A stretch of 64,000 nt of DNA from Leuconostoc suionicum. GTDB lineage: Bacteria > Bacillota > Bacilli > Lactobacillales > Lactobacillaceae. How positions within the stretch are numbered: position 1 is the first letter of the stretch; the number at the start of each line of letters is the position of its first letter. Where the stretch lies: positions 1,568,501-1,632,500 of the forward strand of contig NZ_CP015247.1 in the NCBI RefSeq assembly GCF_001891125.1, in the 5' to 3' direction. Both the position numbers and the translations under genes were made by a program. This document shows positions 8,406-17,101 of the stretch, in pieces. The notes beneath the pieces were generated by a model that worked only from the letters and a program-made list of their open reading frames with translations, did not search any database and was not told where the DNA came from.

Positions 8406-8788
8406 ATATCAGCCTTTAATATTTTCTAAGTGTTCAAAAATTGCGTTAGGTAAAGGAAAAAATTATAGATATCTTGTTTTGTTTATCAATTGAGTCTATC
8501 TAATATATTCCCCTAATTTTTATAATTATTCTCATTAATAACTGTTGAAGTAACAAGTATTGAATCCTATTAATTCATATCTTATCATTATTCTTTTTTG
8601 TCATCAAGTTAGGCAGTTTTGCTAACCGAAGCAATTCAAACCCATATTTTAATATTTAAGTTCTCAATATCTTAGAACGATTTTTTGCATTTTATTGATA
8701 TCTTTTAGTGAAGTAAAATAAAACAAAGCCTGTTACATGAGTATAAGCTTTAATAATTATAATAAAAATCTCACAGGAGGTTCTCTTA
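8406..8788. promoter_or_regulatory. Divergent promoter region, MarR gene versus pxpB operon
   Basis: AT-rich, no ORF of note. Minus-strand promoter for the MarR gene: TTGATA (8489-8484), 16 bp, TATAAT (8467-8462), with AGATATCT in the spacer. A TATAAT at 8758-8763 could serve the plus-strand pxpB operon (its -35 is weak), followed by a strong SD CAGGAGG. A dyad GTTCT-9-AGAAC at 8660-8678 is a possible operator. Confidence 0.55.
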
Positions 8789-9499
8789 ATGAGCCAAAAA
8801 AACTATAAGTTCAGTGATTACGGCGACGCTAGCGTACTAATTGAATTCTCAAAAGTATTCTCAATGCAGGCATGGCAAAAAGTGCACCATCTCGCCAACC
8901 AATTACTTGAAGAAAATATTCCAGGAATTCTGGGAATCATTCCAACTTATACAACTTTGTTTATCAGTTATGATTATCTCGTCATAAAGCGAGAAAAACT
9001 CCAACATGTAGTTGAGCAATACATAGCAAATATTGACGACAAAAATCTAAAAATTGAAGGCCGCATTTTTAAAATTCCAGTTGTTTTTGGTGGCAAGTAT
9101 GGTCCTGATTTAGAGTATGTTGCAGACAGCCAACAATTATCCAACGAAAAACTAATTGAACAATTTTGTTCAAAGCCATTACAAATTATGGTCGTTAACC
9201 GCGGTCCGATGTTTGGCACAAATTTTGAAAAAGAAGTTGCACGTCTTGAAACACCTAGGACGGCTGTACCCGCTGGAGCAATTACAGCTGCCGGAGAACA
9301 AATTTCTATTATGATTCAAAAGTCTCCCGGAGGTTGGCGCATTTTTGGTCAAACACCCATTCAAATGAAAATGGAATTTGAACAAAATCCACCAGTTTAT
9401 TATAAACCTGGCGATATGATGACTTTCTATCCTATTGGTGAGGACGACTACTCAAAGTTCGAAGGACAGACGATTAGTGATGTGGAGGTCAAAGAATGA
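8789..9499 (+). CDS. pxpB: 5-oxoprolinase subunit PxpB (KipI-like)
   Basis: 236 aa, allophanate hydrolase subunit 1 family. Signatures: FSDYGDASVLIEFS at the N-terminus, IPGILGIIPTYTTLFISYD, IPVVFGGKYGPDLEYVA, and the SPGGWRIFGQTP motif near the C-terminus. In PxpABC enzymes this subunit and PxpC work with PxpA in ATP-dependent opening of 5-oxoproline to glutamate. The stop overlaps the pxpC start by 4 bp. Here pxpBC are joined to biotin carboxylase genes, so the true substrate may differ. Confidence 0.88.
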   Translation: MSQKNYKFSDYGDASVLIEFSKVFSMQAWQKVHHLANQLLEENIPGILGIIPTYTTLFISYDYLVIKREKLQHVVEQYIANIDDKNLKIEGRIFKIPVVFGGKYGPDLEYVADSQQLSNEKLIEQFCSKPLQIMVVNRGPMFGTNFEKEVARLETPRTAVPAGAITAAGEQISIMIQKSPGGWRIFGQTPIQMKMEFEQNPPVYYKPGDMMTFYPIGEDDYSKFEGQTISDVEVKE

Positions 9500-10413
9500 C
9501 GACAGCACAAATTACAATTAATTCCGCTAAGTTAGCTAACATTCAAGACAGCGGACGCTATGGCTTCGAACAATATGGCATCTCTGCGAACGGTGCTATC
9601 GATATGTATGCTTACCTAAAAGCAAATGAACTGGTCGGTAATGATAATGCCGAGCCAGCCATTGAAATTACGGCTTTTGGTTTATCTTTAACATCGACTG
9701 TTGACGTGCCTATCGCAATTACTGGTGCAGAAGCAGACCTTAAAATTGATCATAGAATTGTTAAACCATGGCAAACTATCATATTGCCAGCTGGAAAAGA
9801 ACTAACGATTGGCACGATGAAAAAAGGGCTTCGCGCCTATGTCGCCTTTGCAGGTGGCATTGACGCGAAATCAACTTTAGAGAGCACTTCTCGAGATACC
9901 ATACTGGACCTAGGGACCAAATTAACAGATGGCATGACTTTAAAATTAAAACACGTCCCGACAAAGACCAACATGAAAACAACCTATTTAGAAGATCGAC
10001 CTTCCTACGGTTCACCATGGCACATTAGAGTTTGTGATGGCCCTGATACAGAAATTTTTACCAAAAGCACCGAACAATTTTTCAAAAATACCTACCGTGT
10101 TTCACCTGTTAGTAACCATGTAGGAATTCGCTTAAGTGGACCGGCGGTTGAAAACTTTAAGACACCAGAAATATTATCTCGTGGTGTTGGCGTCGGCTCA
10201 ATCGAAATATTTCCAACTGGTCAAGCAGTAGTCTTACATCGTGGTCGAACGGTAACTGCAGGTTATCCCATTATAGGGGTTGTGCCATTAATTGATTTGG
10301 ATATGATTGGTCAAGCTCGACCTGGTGACGAAATACATTTTGAACATATTAGCATCGAGGAAGCTAGAAATCTTTATAAAAAACGTTTCAATAAACTACC
10401 ATACAGAAGATGA
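9496..10413 (+). CDS. pxpC: 5-oxoprolinase subunit PxpC (KipA-like)
   Basis: 305 aa, allophanate hydrolase subunit 2 / KipA family. LANIQDSGRYGFEQYGISANGAIDMYAY is the conserved N-terminal block (usually LQDxGRxGxxxxGVxxxGAMD); SNHVGIRLSGP and GAIQ-like SIEIFPTGQAVVLHRGRTVTAGYPIIG follow. It is translationally coupled to pxpB and followed 13 bp later by accC. Confidence 0.88.
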   Translation: MTTAQITINSAKLANIQDSGRYGFEQYGISANGAIDMYAYLKANELVGNDNAEPAIEITAFGLSLTSTVDVPIAITGAEADLKIDHRIVKPWQTIILPAGKELTIGTMKKGLRAYVAFAGGIDAKSTLESTSRDTILDLGTKLTDGMTLKLKHVPTKTNMKTTYLEDRPSYGSPWHIRVCDGPDTEIFTKSTEQFFKNTYRVSPVSNHVGIRLSGPAVENFKTPEILSRGVGVGSIEIFPTGQAVVLHRGRTVTAGYPIIGVVPLIDLDMIGQARPGDEIHFEHISIEEARNLYKKRFNKLPYRR

Positions 10414-10426
10414 TTAGGAGACAAAA

Positions 10427-11776
10427 ATGTTTAATAAAGTATTAATTGTTAATCGAGGTGACGCAGCCAGTCGTGTTCTTAAAACATTGAAAAAAATGAA
10501 CATCGCCTCCGTAGTAGTGTACTCAGAAGCAGATCAAGATTTACCTTACATTAAAGAAGCTACAGAAGCATACCCTATTGGCCCATCACCAGCTCAAAAA
10601 AGTTATTTAAATCAAGACATTTTGTTAGATGTTCTTAAAAAATCTGGTGCTGACGCAGTTCACCCTGGGTTTGGCTTTTTATCAGAGAACGCCAATTTTG
10701 CCCAAAAAGTTGAAGACGCAGGCGCTAAATTTATCGGTCCCTCACCAAAATGGTTAGCCAAAATGGCTAATAAAAATGTTGCGCGCTCAATCATGGCGGA
10801 ATATGGCTTGCCAATTGGGACGGGATCTGGCGCATTGCCTGATGACCCTGAAAAAATTAAGCAAGCTGGACAAAAAATAGGATTCCCCGTATTAGTTAAA
10901 CCCGCTGGTGGCGGTGGTGGAATAGGCATGCTACCGGCCTACAATGAAGAAGAGTTAGTAAGGGTTGTTCAAGAGGCCAGAACAATGGCGCAACGTGCTT
11001 TTGACGACGGAGAATTATATTTAGAAAAATATTTTGAAAACCCAAGACACATTGAATTTCAAGTTTTGGCCGATCAGCACGGTCATGTACAACACTTTTT
11101 TGAACGTGATTGTTCAATACAACGACGCCACCAAAAATTAATTGAAGAATCTCCAGCTATCGGTATTGAACGTGACGAACTAAATCAATTAGCTCATAAA
11201 ATCACGACGATTTTAGCAGATATTGGTTACGATAACATCGGTACAGTAGAAATGTTGCGAGATCGTCATGGCAACTATAGTTTTCTTGAAATGAATACTC
11301 GCTTGCAGGTTGAGCATGGTGTTAGCGAAGAAATTACTGGTGTTGATTTAGTCGAAGCACAAATTAGGTCTGCATTTGGTGAAGAGCTATCTCAAATCAT
11401 TCAAAAACCAATAAAAAATCAAGGGCATGCGATTGAGGTCCGAATTTATGCTGAAGACCCTAAAACCTTCTTCCCCTCACCCGGCAAGTTAACAACATTC
11501 TCGATACCCAAAATCGATGGTGTTAGAGTAGAGACTGGTTTTGCCCAAGGAACAACAATTTCTCCGTTTTACGACCCAATGTTGGCCAAAGTAATTGCCC
11601 ACGCAGCAACAAGAAAAGAAGCCATTACACAACTATTAACGGCATTGAAAAACTTTGAGGTTACTGGCATAAAAACGAACATACCATTTTTAATTGATGT
11701 TTTAAATTCGGAAAAATACCAACTTGGGCAACTAGATACCAGCTTTGTAAAAGAATTTTTAAAGAATAATATATAG
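10427..11776 (+). CDS. Biotin carboxylase subunit
   Basis: 449 aa, full length for AccC. The N-terminal domain starts MFNKVLIVNRGDAASRVLKTLK; the glycine-rich ATP-grasp loop is PAGGGGGIGML (about 160-170); MNTRLQVEHGVSEEITG is the conserved catalytic block. It carboxylates the biotin carried by the small BCCP encoded next. No carboxyltransferase (AccA/AccD) is in the window, so this is not a complete acetyl-CoA carboxylase. The arrangement KipI-KipA-BC-BCCP resembles the dissected domains of urea carboxylase. Confidence 0.9.
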   Translation: MFNKVLIVNRGDAASRVLKTLKKMNIASVVVYSEADQDLPYIKEATEAYPIGPSPAQKSYLNQDILLDVLKKSGADAVHPGFGFLSENANFAQKVEDAGAKFIGPSPKWLAKMANKNVARSIMAEYGLPIGTGSGALPDDPEKIKQAGQKIGFPVLVKPAGGGGGIGMLPAYNEEELVRVVQEARTMAQRAFDDGELYLEKYFENPRHIEFQVLADQHGHVQHFFERDCSIQRRHQKLIEESPAIGIERDELNQLAHKITTILADIGYDNIGTVEMLRDRHGNYSFLEMNTRLQVEHGVSEEITGVDLVEAQIRSAFGEELSQIIQKPIKNQGHAIEVRIYAEDPKTFFPSPGKLTTFSIPKIDGVRVETGFAQGTTISPFYDPMLAKVIAHAATRKEAITQLLTALKNFEVTGIKTNIPFLIDVLNSEKYQLGQLDTSFVKEFLKNNI

Positions 11777-11786
11777 GAAGAAAGAT

Positions 11787-12014
11787 ATGACCATTAATAA
11801 CGTTACTTCACCAATCACAGGCTCCATTTGGAAAATCGAAATCGCACTTGGGCAAAAAATTAGCGCTGGGGAAACGGCGATTGTTTTGGAATCAATGAAA
11901 GCCGAATTTACGGTGGAAGCACCCTTTTCTGGGACTGTCAAAGACATAAAACTATCAGAAGGCGATGTCGTTTATGAAAATGACGTCATTTTCACAATCG
12001 AAGTAGATGATTAA
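11787..12014 (+). CDS. Biotin carboxyl carrier (biotinyl-domain) protein
   Basis: 75 aa, a minimal biotinyl domain. The ESMKAE motif gives the biotinylation site K38; normal motifs are MKM, so the residue after K is A. SPITGSIWKIEIALGQKISAGE and the LSEGDVVYENDVIFTIE ending are typical hammerhead strands. The long Ala/Pro linker of AccB is absent. It carries CO2 between the biotin carboxylase and an acceptor enzyme. Confidence 0.9.
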   Translation: MTINNVTSPITGSIWKIEIALGQKISAGETAIVLESMKAEFTVEAPFSGTVKDIKLSEGDVVYENDVIFTIEVDD

Positions 12015-12027
12015 AAGGAAATAAAAT

Positions 12028-13350
12028 ATGACTGAAACAACAAAAGAACAACAAAATCTTAATCCAGTTGCTGTCAAAATAAATGAGGGTATAAAGAATG
12101 AAAACCCCTACGTTTACGAAATGCTTTCAAATTATGGGCGCGAGGTTTACTTTTCAAAAGACGGGAACGTTAAACAAATTGCTGATGCTAAAAAGTATTC
12201 CAAAGAATTCAATGCCACATCAGGTTTCGCTACCGAGCACGGCAAACCAATGTACTTACCCCTATTGGCTGATACCCTGTCCGACTACGACCCTGCCGAC
12301 ATCTTCCTCTATTCATCAACATTGGGTTCTCCGGAGTTGCGTACCACTTGGCAAGAAAAAATGTATACGGAAAATCCCAGTCTACACGATAAAAAGATCT
12401 CTAATCCAATTGCAACAATTGGCCTAACCCACGGATTGAATCTGGCTGCTAACTTATTTGTTAATGAGGGGGACACTTATATTTTGCCAGACAAACAATG
12501 GGAAAACTATAAAATGATATTCAGTGAAACAAAGAAGGCCAACATGGTCACTTATCCCATGTATGACAAAGATTTCCATTTCGATACTGAGGCATTTAGA
12601 CAAACTTTGCTATCGCAACGTAATAAGAAAAAAATCATCGTTATCCTGAATTTTCCAAACAATCCTACGGGATATACACCTTTACCACATGAAGCAGACG
12701 AATTAGCAGCCGCAATCAAAGAAGTTGCTGAATATGGTGTCAACGTGGTCGTTATCTCTGATGATGCCTACTTTGGTCTGTTTTATAAAGACTCAATTAC
12801 TGAATCACTATTTGGTCGTTTAGCCAATATTCATCCACGTGTTTTAGCAATCAAAGTTGACGGGGCAACAAAGGAGGAGTACACTTGGGGATTTCGTGTC
12901 GGTTTTTTAACCTTTGGAATTAATAGTGATGCTATGAATGAATATCTGGAAGAAAAAGTAATGGGTGTCATTAGAACATCGATTTCTAACGGGCCAACCC
13001 CATCACAAACTTTTATTTTACATGCCCTCAAATCACCACAATTAGCAAAACAAAAAGCCGATAAATTTGAAATTATGGAAAAGCGCGCTCGTAAAATTGA
13101 TGAGTTACTATCTTCAGGCAAATATGATGATGCATGGGATTTATATCCTTTTAATTCAGGTTACTTCTTTGCCATTAAAGTAAAAGGTGTCAATGCTGAT
13201 CAAGCCAGAATACATTTACTTCAAAAATATAACGTTGGTACAATCGCACTGGGTGACACAGATCTACGTATTGCGTTTTCACGCGTAGATGTAGAACATT
13301 TGGAAGAATTGGTTCACCGCTTATATGAAGGAATTAAAGACCTTCAGTAA
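12028..13350 (+). CDS. Pyridoxal-phosphate aminotransferase, class I/II fold
   Basis: 440 aa. NFPNNPTGYTPL is the class I/II signature, followed by VVISDDAYFGLFY (the Asp/Tyr that hold the cofactor). K282 in DGATKEEYTWGFRVGF is the expected Schiff-base lysine, with the Arg of WGFRVGF for the carboxylate. It is in the same operon as pxpBC-accCB, 13 bp after accB, which suggests amino-group transfer in the same pathway, for instance on glutamate released from 5-oxoproline. The specific substrate is unknown. Confidence 0.85.
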   Translation: MTETTKEQQNLNPVAVKINEGIKNENPYVYEMLSNYGREVYFSKDGNVKQIADAKKYSKEFNATSGFATEHGKPMYLPLLADTLSDYDPADIFLYSSTLGSPELRTTWQEKMYTENPSLHDKKISNPIATIGLTHGLNLAANLFVNEGDTYILPDKQWENYKMIFSETKKANMVTYPMYDKDFHFDTEAFRQTLLSQRNKKKIIVILNFPNNPTGYTPLPHEADELAAAIKEVAEYGVNVVVISDDAYFGLFYKDSITESLFGRLANIHPRVLAIKVDGATKEEYTWGFRVGFLTFGINSDAMNEYLEEKVMGVIRTSISNGPTPSQTFILHALKSPQLAKQKADKFEIMEKRARKIDELLSSGKYDDAWDLYPFNSGYFFAIKVKGVNADQARIHLLQKYNVGTIALGDTDLRIAFSRVDVEHLEELVHRLYEGIKDLQ

Positions 13351-13355
13351 TAACT

Positions 13356-13390
13356 AAGAGCTAAATTCCTGTGGATTTGGCTCTTTTTAA
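13356..13390 (+). terminator. Terminator after the aminotransferase gene
   Basis: AAGAGCTAAAT-8-ATTTGGCTCTT followed by Ts (one G-U pair). It overlaps a possible upstream GTG start of the MFS gene, which supports the downstream GTG at 13404 for that gene. Confidence 0.75.
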
Positions 13391-13403
13391 GAAAGGCAAT
13401 TTT

Positions 13404-14594
13404 GTGATAAAGATAAAGAACAAACAAATATACTTAGTAGTTTTACTCGCTCTATTGTTTCAAACTGCTTACCAAGGAAATATTGTTTTAACAACACTAT
13501 ACGCAGTGCATTTGCACGCCCACTCTGCTTTTTTGGGTGTCATAGTTGCTTTAAGCGCCGTATTCCCAATGCTTTTAGCAATATATTCTGGCAAATTCAC
13601 TGACAGAATAGGATTTAAGCTCCCCTTAGTATTAGGCATGATTGGTTGTGGATCTGCTCTCCTCTTACCATTTATCGTCCATAACCAACTTTGGATACTA
13701 TTAGTCTCGCAATCATTATTTGGTTTATTTCAAATTTTCACCATCGTCACTATTCAAAATTTGGTAGGTGCCTTAAGTAACTCCAAAAATTATTCCAAAA
13801 ATTACGCTATTTTATCACAAGGTACTTCCATTGGTGAACTGTTAGGTAATGTTATGACTGGATTTGCCATTGATCATATTGGATACAGTTTTACGTATGT
13901 CTTTTTAGCAAGTTTAGCCATCATTTCAGGGCTTGTATTTCTATTCAATCTGGTCACAGTACCAAAATACGAGAAAAAAACGCAAGTACAATCCGAAAAA
14001 TTCATTGATTTATTAGCTTCTCGAAATTTACGCAAAACTTTTATTACTTCAGGAATTATCTTAACAGGTGTTTTTCTATTCTCGTTCTATTTTCCAGTGT
14101 ACGGACGCAGTATTCATCTTTCAACGTCTCTAATTGGTTTGATTTTGGGTGCTAACACTGCCGCTTATTTCATTATTCGGTTAGTAATGCCTCGACTAAG
14201 TGCAAAATTAAGTGAAATGCATTTGCTAGGTATTTGTTTATTAATGTCATCAATCGGCTTTGCTTTGATTCCACTCGTTAAAAACTTTTACATACTGGCA
14301 GGATTATCATTTGTTATGGGGCTAGGACTAGGTTGTTGTCAACCACTATCGATGTCAATGGCATACCATTTTTCTCCTAAAAACCGGACCGGCGAAGTAT
14401 TGGGTCTTCGTTTGGCAGTAAATAAATTTGCCCAAGTAGCTGTGCCAATTATTTCTGGACCTTTAGGCGGAACTTTGGGTACTTTACCGGTCTTTTGGAC
14501 AAATGCGGCGCTATTTATATACGGTGGATTATCAATGTTTACCCCAGAAACACCCGATAAAATCAAATCAGAAATTTCTGAAAAAACGCCATAA
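13404..14594 (+). CDS. MFS transporter
   Basis: 396 aa, about twelve membrane segments, with GKFTDRIGFKLP between segments 2 and 3 (the MFS motif A analogue). The start is taken as GTG at 13404 because AAGAAAGG is 7 nt upstream; an upstream GTG at 13371 lies inside a terminator hairpin and has no SD. The position after pxp/acc/aminotransferase suggests export or uptake of a compound of that pathway. A strong bidirectional terminator follows. Confidence 0.85.
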   Translation: MIKIKNKQIYLVVLLALLFQTAYQGNIVLTTLYAVHLHAHSAFLGVIVALSAVFPMLLAIYSGKFTDRIGFKLPLVLGMIGCGSALLLPFIVHNQLWILLVSQSLFGLFQIFTIVTIQNLVGALSNSKNYSKNYAILSQGTSIGELLGNVMTGFAIDHIGYSFTYVFLASLAIISGLVFLFNLVTVPKYEKKTQVQSEKFIDLLASRNLRKTFITSGIILTGVFLFSFYFPVYGRSIHLSTSLIGLILGANTAAYFIIRLVMPRLSAKLSEMHLLGICLLMSSIGFALIPLVKNFYILAGLSFVMGLGLGCCQPLSMSMAYHFSPKNRTGEVLGLRLAVNKFAQVAVPIISGPLGGTLGTLPVFWTNAALFIYGGLSMFTPETPDKIKSEISEKTP

Positions 14595-14613
14595 TTTTTT
14601 TTAGTAGTAACAC

Positions 14614-14662
14614 CCGTTTCTTATTAATTGCTTGACCAAATTAATAAGAAACGGTTTTTTTT
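14614..14662 (+). terminator. Strong terminator after the MFS gene
   Basis: Perfect 16-bp stem CCGTTTCTTATTAATT with its complement across a 9-nt loop, followed by eight Ts. It closes the pxpB operon and separates it from the convergent LysR gene. Confidence 0.92.
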
Positions 14663-14704
14663 GCTCACAATAAATTACAAAGATTTTGCAAATGCCCTCT
14701 AGCT

Positions 14705-15637
14705 TTATGTTGCTTGGTTAGTGTGGTTTGTAAATAATTCATAAATTTCTCTGTTAACTTGTTCCCGACGCAAAAAATCTACACAAGCATCAAAAATTTG
14801 CAATCCTTCAGCAGCAGAACTGGTAGGATCTTTTTTACGGATTTGATAGGTAATACGATTTGGTGGCATATTTTGCAAATAATAAATGTGACACTGATTA
14901 GACTCTCGAAGATGATTAGCTATCGAAAAAGGCACAATAGCCCACTTTTTATCATCATCTAGAAATGTAGTCAATAGATTAGCTGTATCAATTTGTATTG
15001 TTGGATAAGGGCGATTCTCAATCCAGCGATCATACCACGATTGAAAAAAAACATTAAACCCAAAAAAAACTTGTTCCTTCGTATCTAGCTCTGCATCAAT
15101 TAATCTGTTATTTACCGTTTTTAATTTCCCTTTACACACAACAACCATTTTTTCTCCCGAAAATTTGCTATTAATCATCCCAGGATCAGGTTGTTCAAAA
15201 TGACCAATGGCAATATCGATTTTTCGATTATTTAAAGCAGCATAAAGATCTGTTGATTGCCCAGTAATAATATGCATATCAATCGTTTCCTTAAAATGCT
15301 TAATCATAGAATAAATAGGCGGCAAAATATAAGACTGTGCCGAATCAATTGCGCCAATTGATAATGTGATTTTTTGTTGCTTGTATTTAATAGCTCTCGT
15401 TTCATGCACTAAGTCCATCCAATGTCGAGCAATGTTTAAAAATTTTTGTCCATCAGGCGTTAGATTCAAAGTTCTAAATCCGCGCCCTCGTTCAATTAAA
15501 TCCATACCAACATCTTTTTCAAGCTTTGCAATTCGATAGCTTAAGGTTGATTGGGAAATAAACAATGCATCGGCTGCCTCTGTTAATGTACCTGCGTTAA
15601 CAACTGCTAAGAATATCTCAATATCAACTGAATTCAT
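14705..15637 (-). CDS. LysR-family transcriptional regulator
   Basis: 310 aa. The N-terminal HTH is DIEIFLAVVNAGTLTEAADALFISQSTLSYRIAKLEKDVG (about 4-43), with a substrate-binding domain after residue 85. ATG at 15637 is preferred over the ATG 18 bp upstream because AGAGGG precedes it. It is divergent from the adh-MFS-pxpA operon and convergent with the pxpB operon, so it is the natural candidate to control both halves of the island, perhaps with an amino acid or 5-oxoproline as inducer (inference). Confidence 0.9.
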   Translation of the reverse strand: MNSVDIEIFLAVVNAGTLTEAADALFISQSTLSYRIAKLEKDVGMDLIERGRGFRTLNLTPDGQKFLNIARHWMDLVHETRAIKYKQQKITLSIGAIDSAQSYILPPIYSMIKHFKETIDMHIITGQSTDLYAALNNRKIDIAIGHFEQPDPGMINSKFSGEKMVVVCKGKLKTVNNRLIDAELDTKEQVFFGFNVFFQSWYDRWIENRPYPTIQIDTANLLTTFLDDDKKWAIVPFSIANHLRESNQCHIYYLQNMPPNRITYQIRKKDPTSSAAEGLQIFDACVDFLRREQVNREIYELFTNHTNQAT

Positions 15638-15975
15638 GAAATCCCTCTTTTTCATTTACAAAAATTTGAATTCAAATATTTGCATTCAACACCATTTGTG
15701 CATAAATACTAAAAATCATTCATAATTTGTATACTCAAAATCATGTTACACGATAAAATAATAAATCTCTATTAATTTGTTAATTAATCTAACATAATAA
15801 TAAAAATCAATTTTGTTGATTTTTATTATTAGTCGTTTGAATTTTATTTTTTAAATAATAAGATGTAGTGTATTTCATAAGAAAGTTTGTTAAAAATAAA
15901 CTATGAATTATAAAAGAATGTGTTTCTTATAATTTAAAACAAATTTTCATCGAAAATTATGGAGGATATATTATC
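15638..15975. promoter_or_regulatory. Divergent regulatory region, LysR gene versus adh operon
   Basis: 338 bp, very AT-rich, no ORF. A 14-bp palindrome ATTTGAATTCAAAT sits at 15664-15677, close to the LysR start, a good LysR-type T-N11-A candidate. A perfect 16-bp inverted repeat with a 5-nt loop is at 15795-15831. The adh SD ATGGAGG is at 15959-15965. Confidence 0.55.
15795..15831. repeat. Perfect 16-bp AT-rich inverted repeat
   Basis: Arms TAATAATAAAAATCAA (15795-15810) and its exact complement (15816-15831) around TTTTG. It lies 145 bp before adh. With no gene upstream in either orientation that needs a terminator here, an operator or a leader-RNA structure is more likely. Confidence 0.7.
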
Positions 15976-17046
15976 ATGAATGCTTTAACACGATACGGTA
16001 CTGAAATTGGTGGATTTAAATTCGAAAGAGGATTACCTGAACCTGAAATTACAGATGACGATATTTTAATTGAAGTAAAGGCTGCCGGCATATGTGGTGC
16101 TGATTTCAAACACTACGGTATTGAAAATGGTGCTACTGATAATAAACGAATCGCTGGTCATGAATTTTCAGGCGTTATTGTCAAAGCAGGGAAAAATGTT
16201 ACCGATTGGCATGTTGGTCAACGCGTTGTTTCAGAAAACACTGCTTATGCTTGTGGAAAATGTCACGCTTGTGAAATTGGAAATTTTCTAGTATGTCCTT
16301 ATAAACGTTCATTTGGACTAAGCCCAAATACTGATGGCGGTTTCACTAAATATGTCAAAGTCCCCGGTTATATTATGAATCTCTACAAAAATTGCCTTTT
16401 TGAAATTCCAGAAAATGTTTCATTTGAAGAGGCTTCTATGTTGGATCCAATTGGCAATGCCTATATGGCAGTGGCACAACGTTCTAATTTGCTGCCTGGT
16501 GACAATGTTGTTGTCTTCGGTGCAGGTACGCTAGGCCTTGGTTGCGTACAAATGGCAAAAATTATGGGAGCGGCTGAAATTATTGTGGTTGCCTCAAGTG
16601 CCAACGAGGCAGTTCGTTTCCCAGTCGCCAAAAAATTTGGTGCAACACATTGCATTTCTTACGATAAAGAAAATGTTGAAGAAAAAATCCTTGAGTTAGT
16701 TGGCGAAAACAACATCCCCATCGTTTATGATTGCGCCGGATCACCATCCGTTTTAAAACAATCACTTAATATATTACGAACAAATGGACAAATTATTCGT
16801 GTAGGTATGAGCTTTTTGCCACTCAACTTCTCAATTAATGATCTATCTATGAAAGCTATTGATCTTGTCGGTCATATGGCCTACAATACCGTTTCCTTAA
16901 AACATGTATTGACACTTTTAGAACGAAAAATGTTTGATGCAAAATCAATGATTACGCATATTTTACCTTTGTCAGATTGGCAAGAAGGATTTGAACTAAT
17001 GAAAAACCGGCAAGGTATCAAAGTTATTTTAAAGTACGACGAATAA
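15976..17046 (+). CDS. Zinc-dependent medium-chain alcohol dehydrogenase
   Basis: 356 aa. AAGICGADFKHYG holds the catalytic Cys, GHEFSG the GHE motif, and CGKCHACEIGNFLVC the four structural-zinc cysteines. The Rossmann loop is VVFGAGTLGLGCVQMAK. The family includes L-threonine, L-idonate and sorbitol dehydrogenases; the substrate cannot be told from sequence. It is the first gene of adh-MFS-pxpA, with SD ATGGAGG. Confidence 0.87.
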   Translation: MNALTRYGTEIGGFKFERGLPEPEITDDDILIEVKAAGICGADFKHYGIENGATDNKRIAGHEFSGVIVKAGKNVTDWHVGQRVVSENTAYACGKCHACEIGNFLVCPYKRSFGLSPNTDGGFTKYVKVPGYIMNLYKNCLFEIPENVSFEEASMLDPIGNAYMAVAQRSNLLPGDNVVVFGAGTLGLGCVQMAKIMGAAEIIVVASSANEAVRFPVAKKFGATHCISYDKENVEEKILELVGENNIPIVYDCAGSPSVLKQSLNILRTNGQIIRVGMSFLPLNFSINDLSMKAIDLVGHMAYNTVSLKHVLTLLERKMFDAKSMITHILPLSDWQEGFELMKNRQGIKVILKYDE

Positions 17047-17101
17047 AACACATGTAAGTTGCACTTTCACTAAAAATCAGTGCTATAAAAGGAGGTTCTC
17101 C

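Noticed and set aside
10660-10929. Minus-strand frames inside accC and neighbouring operon genes
   Set aside because: No SD, no family features, opposite to strongly supported coding sequence.
15795-15831. Intrinsic terminator
   Set aside because: Stem is all AT with few G or C pairs and no upstream gene in either direction would end here.
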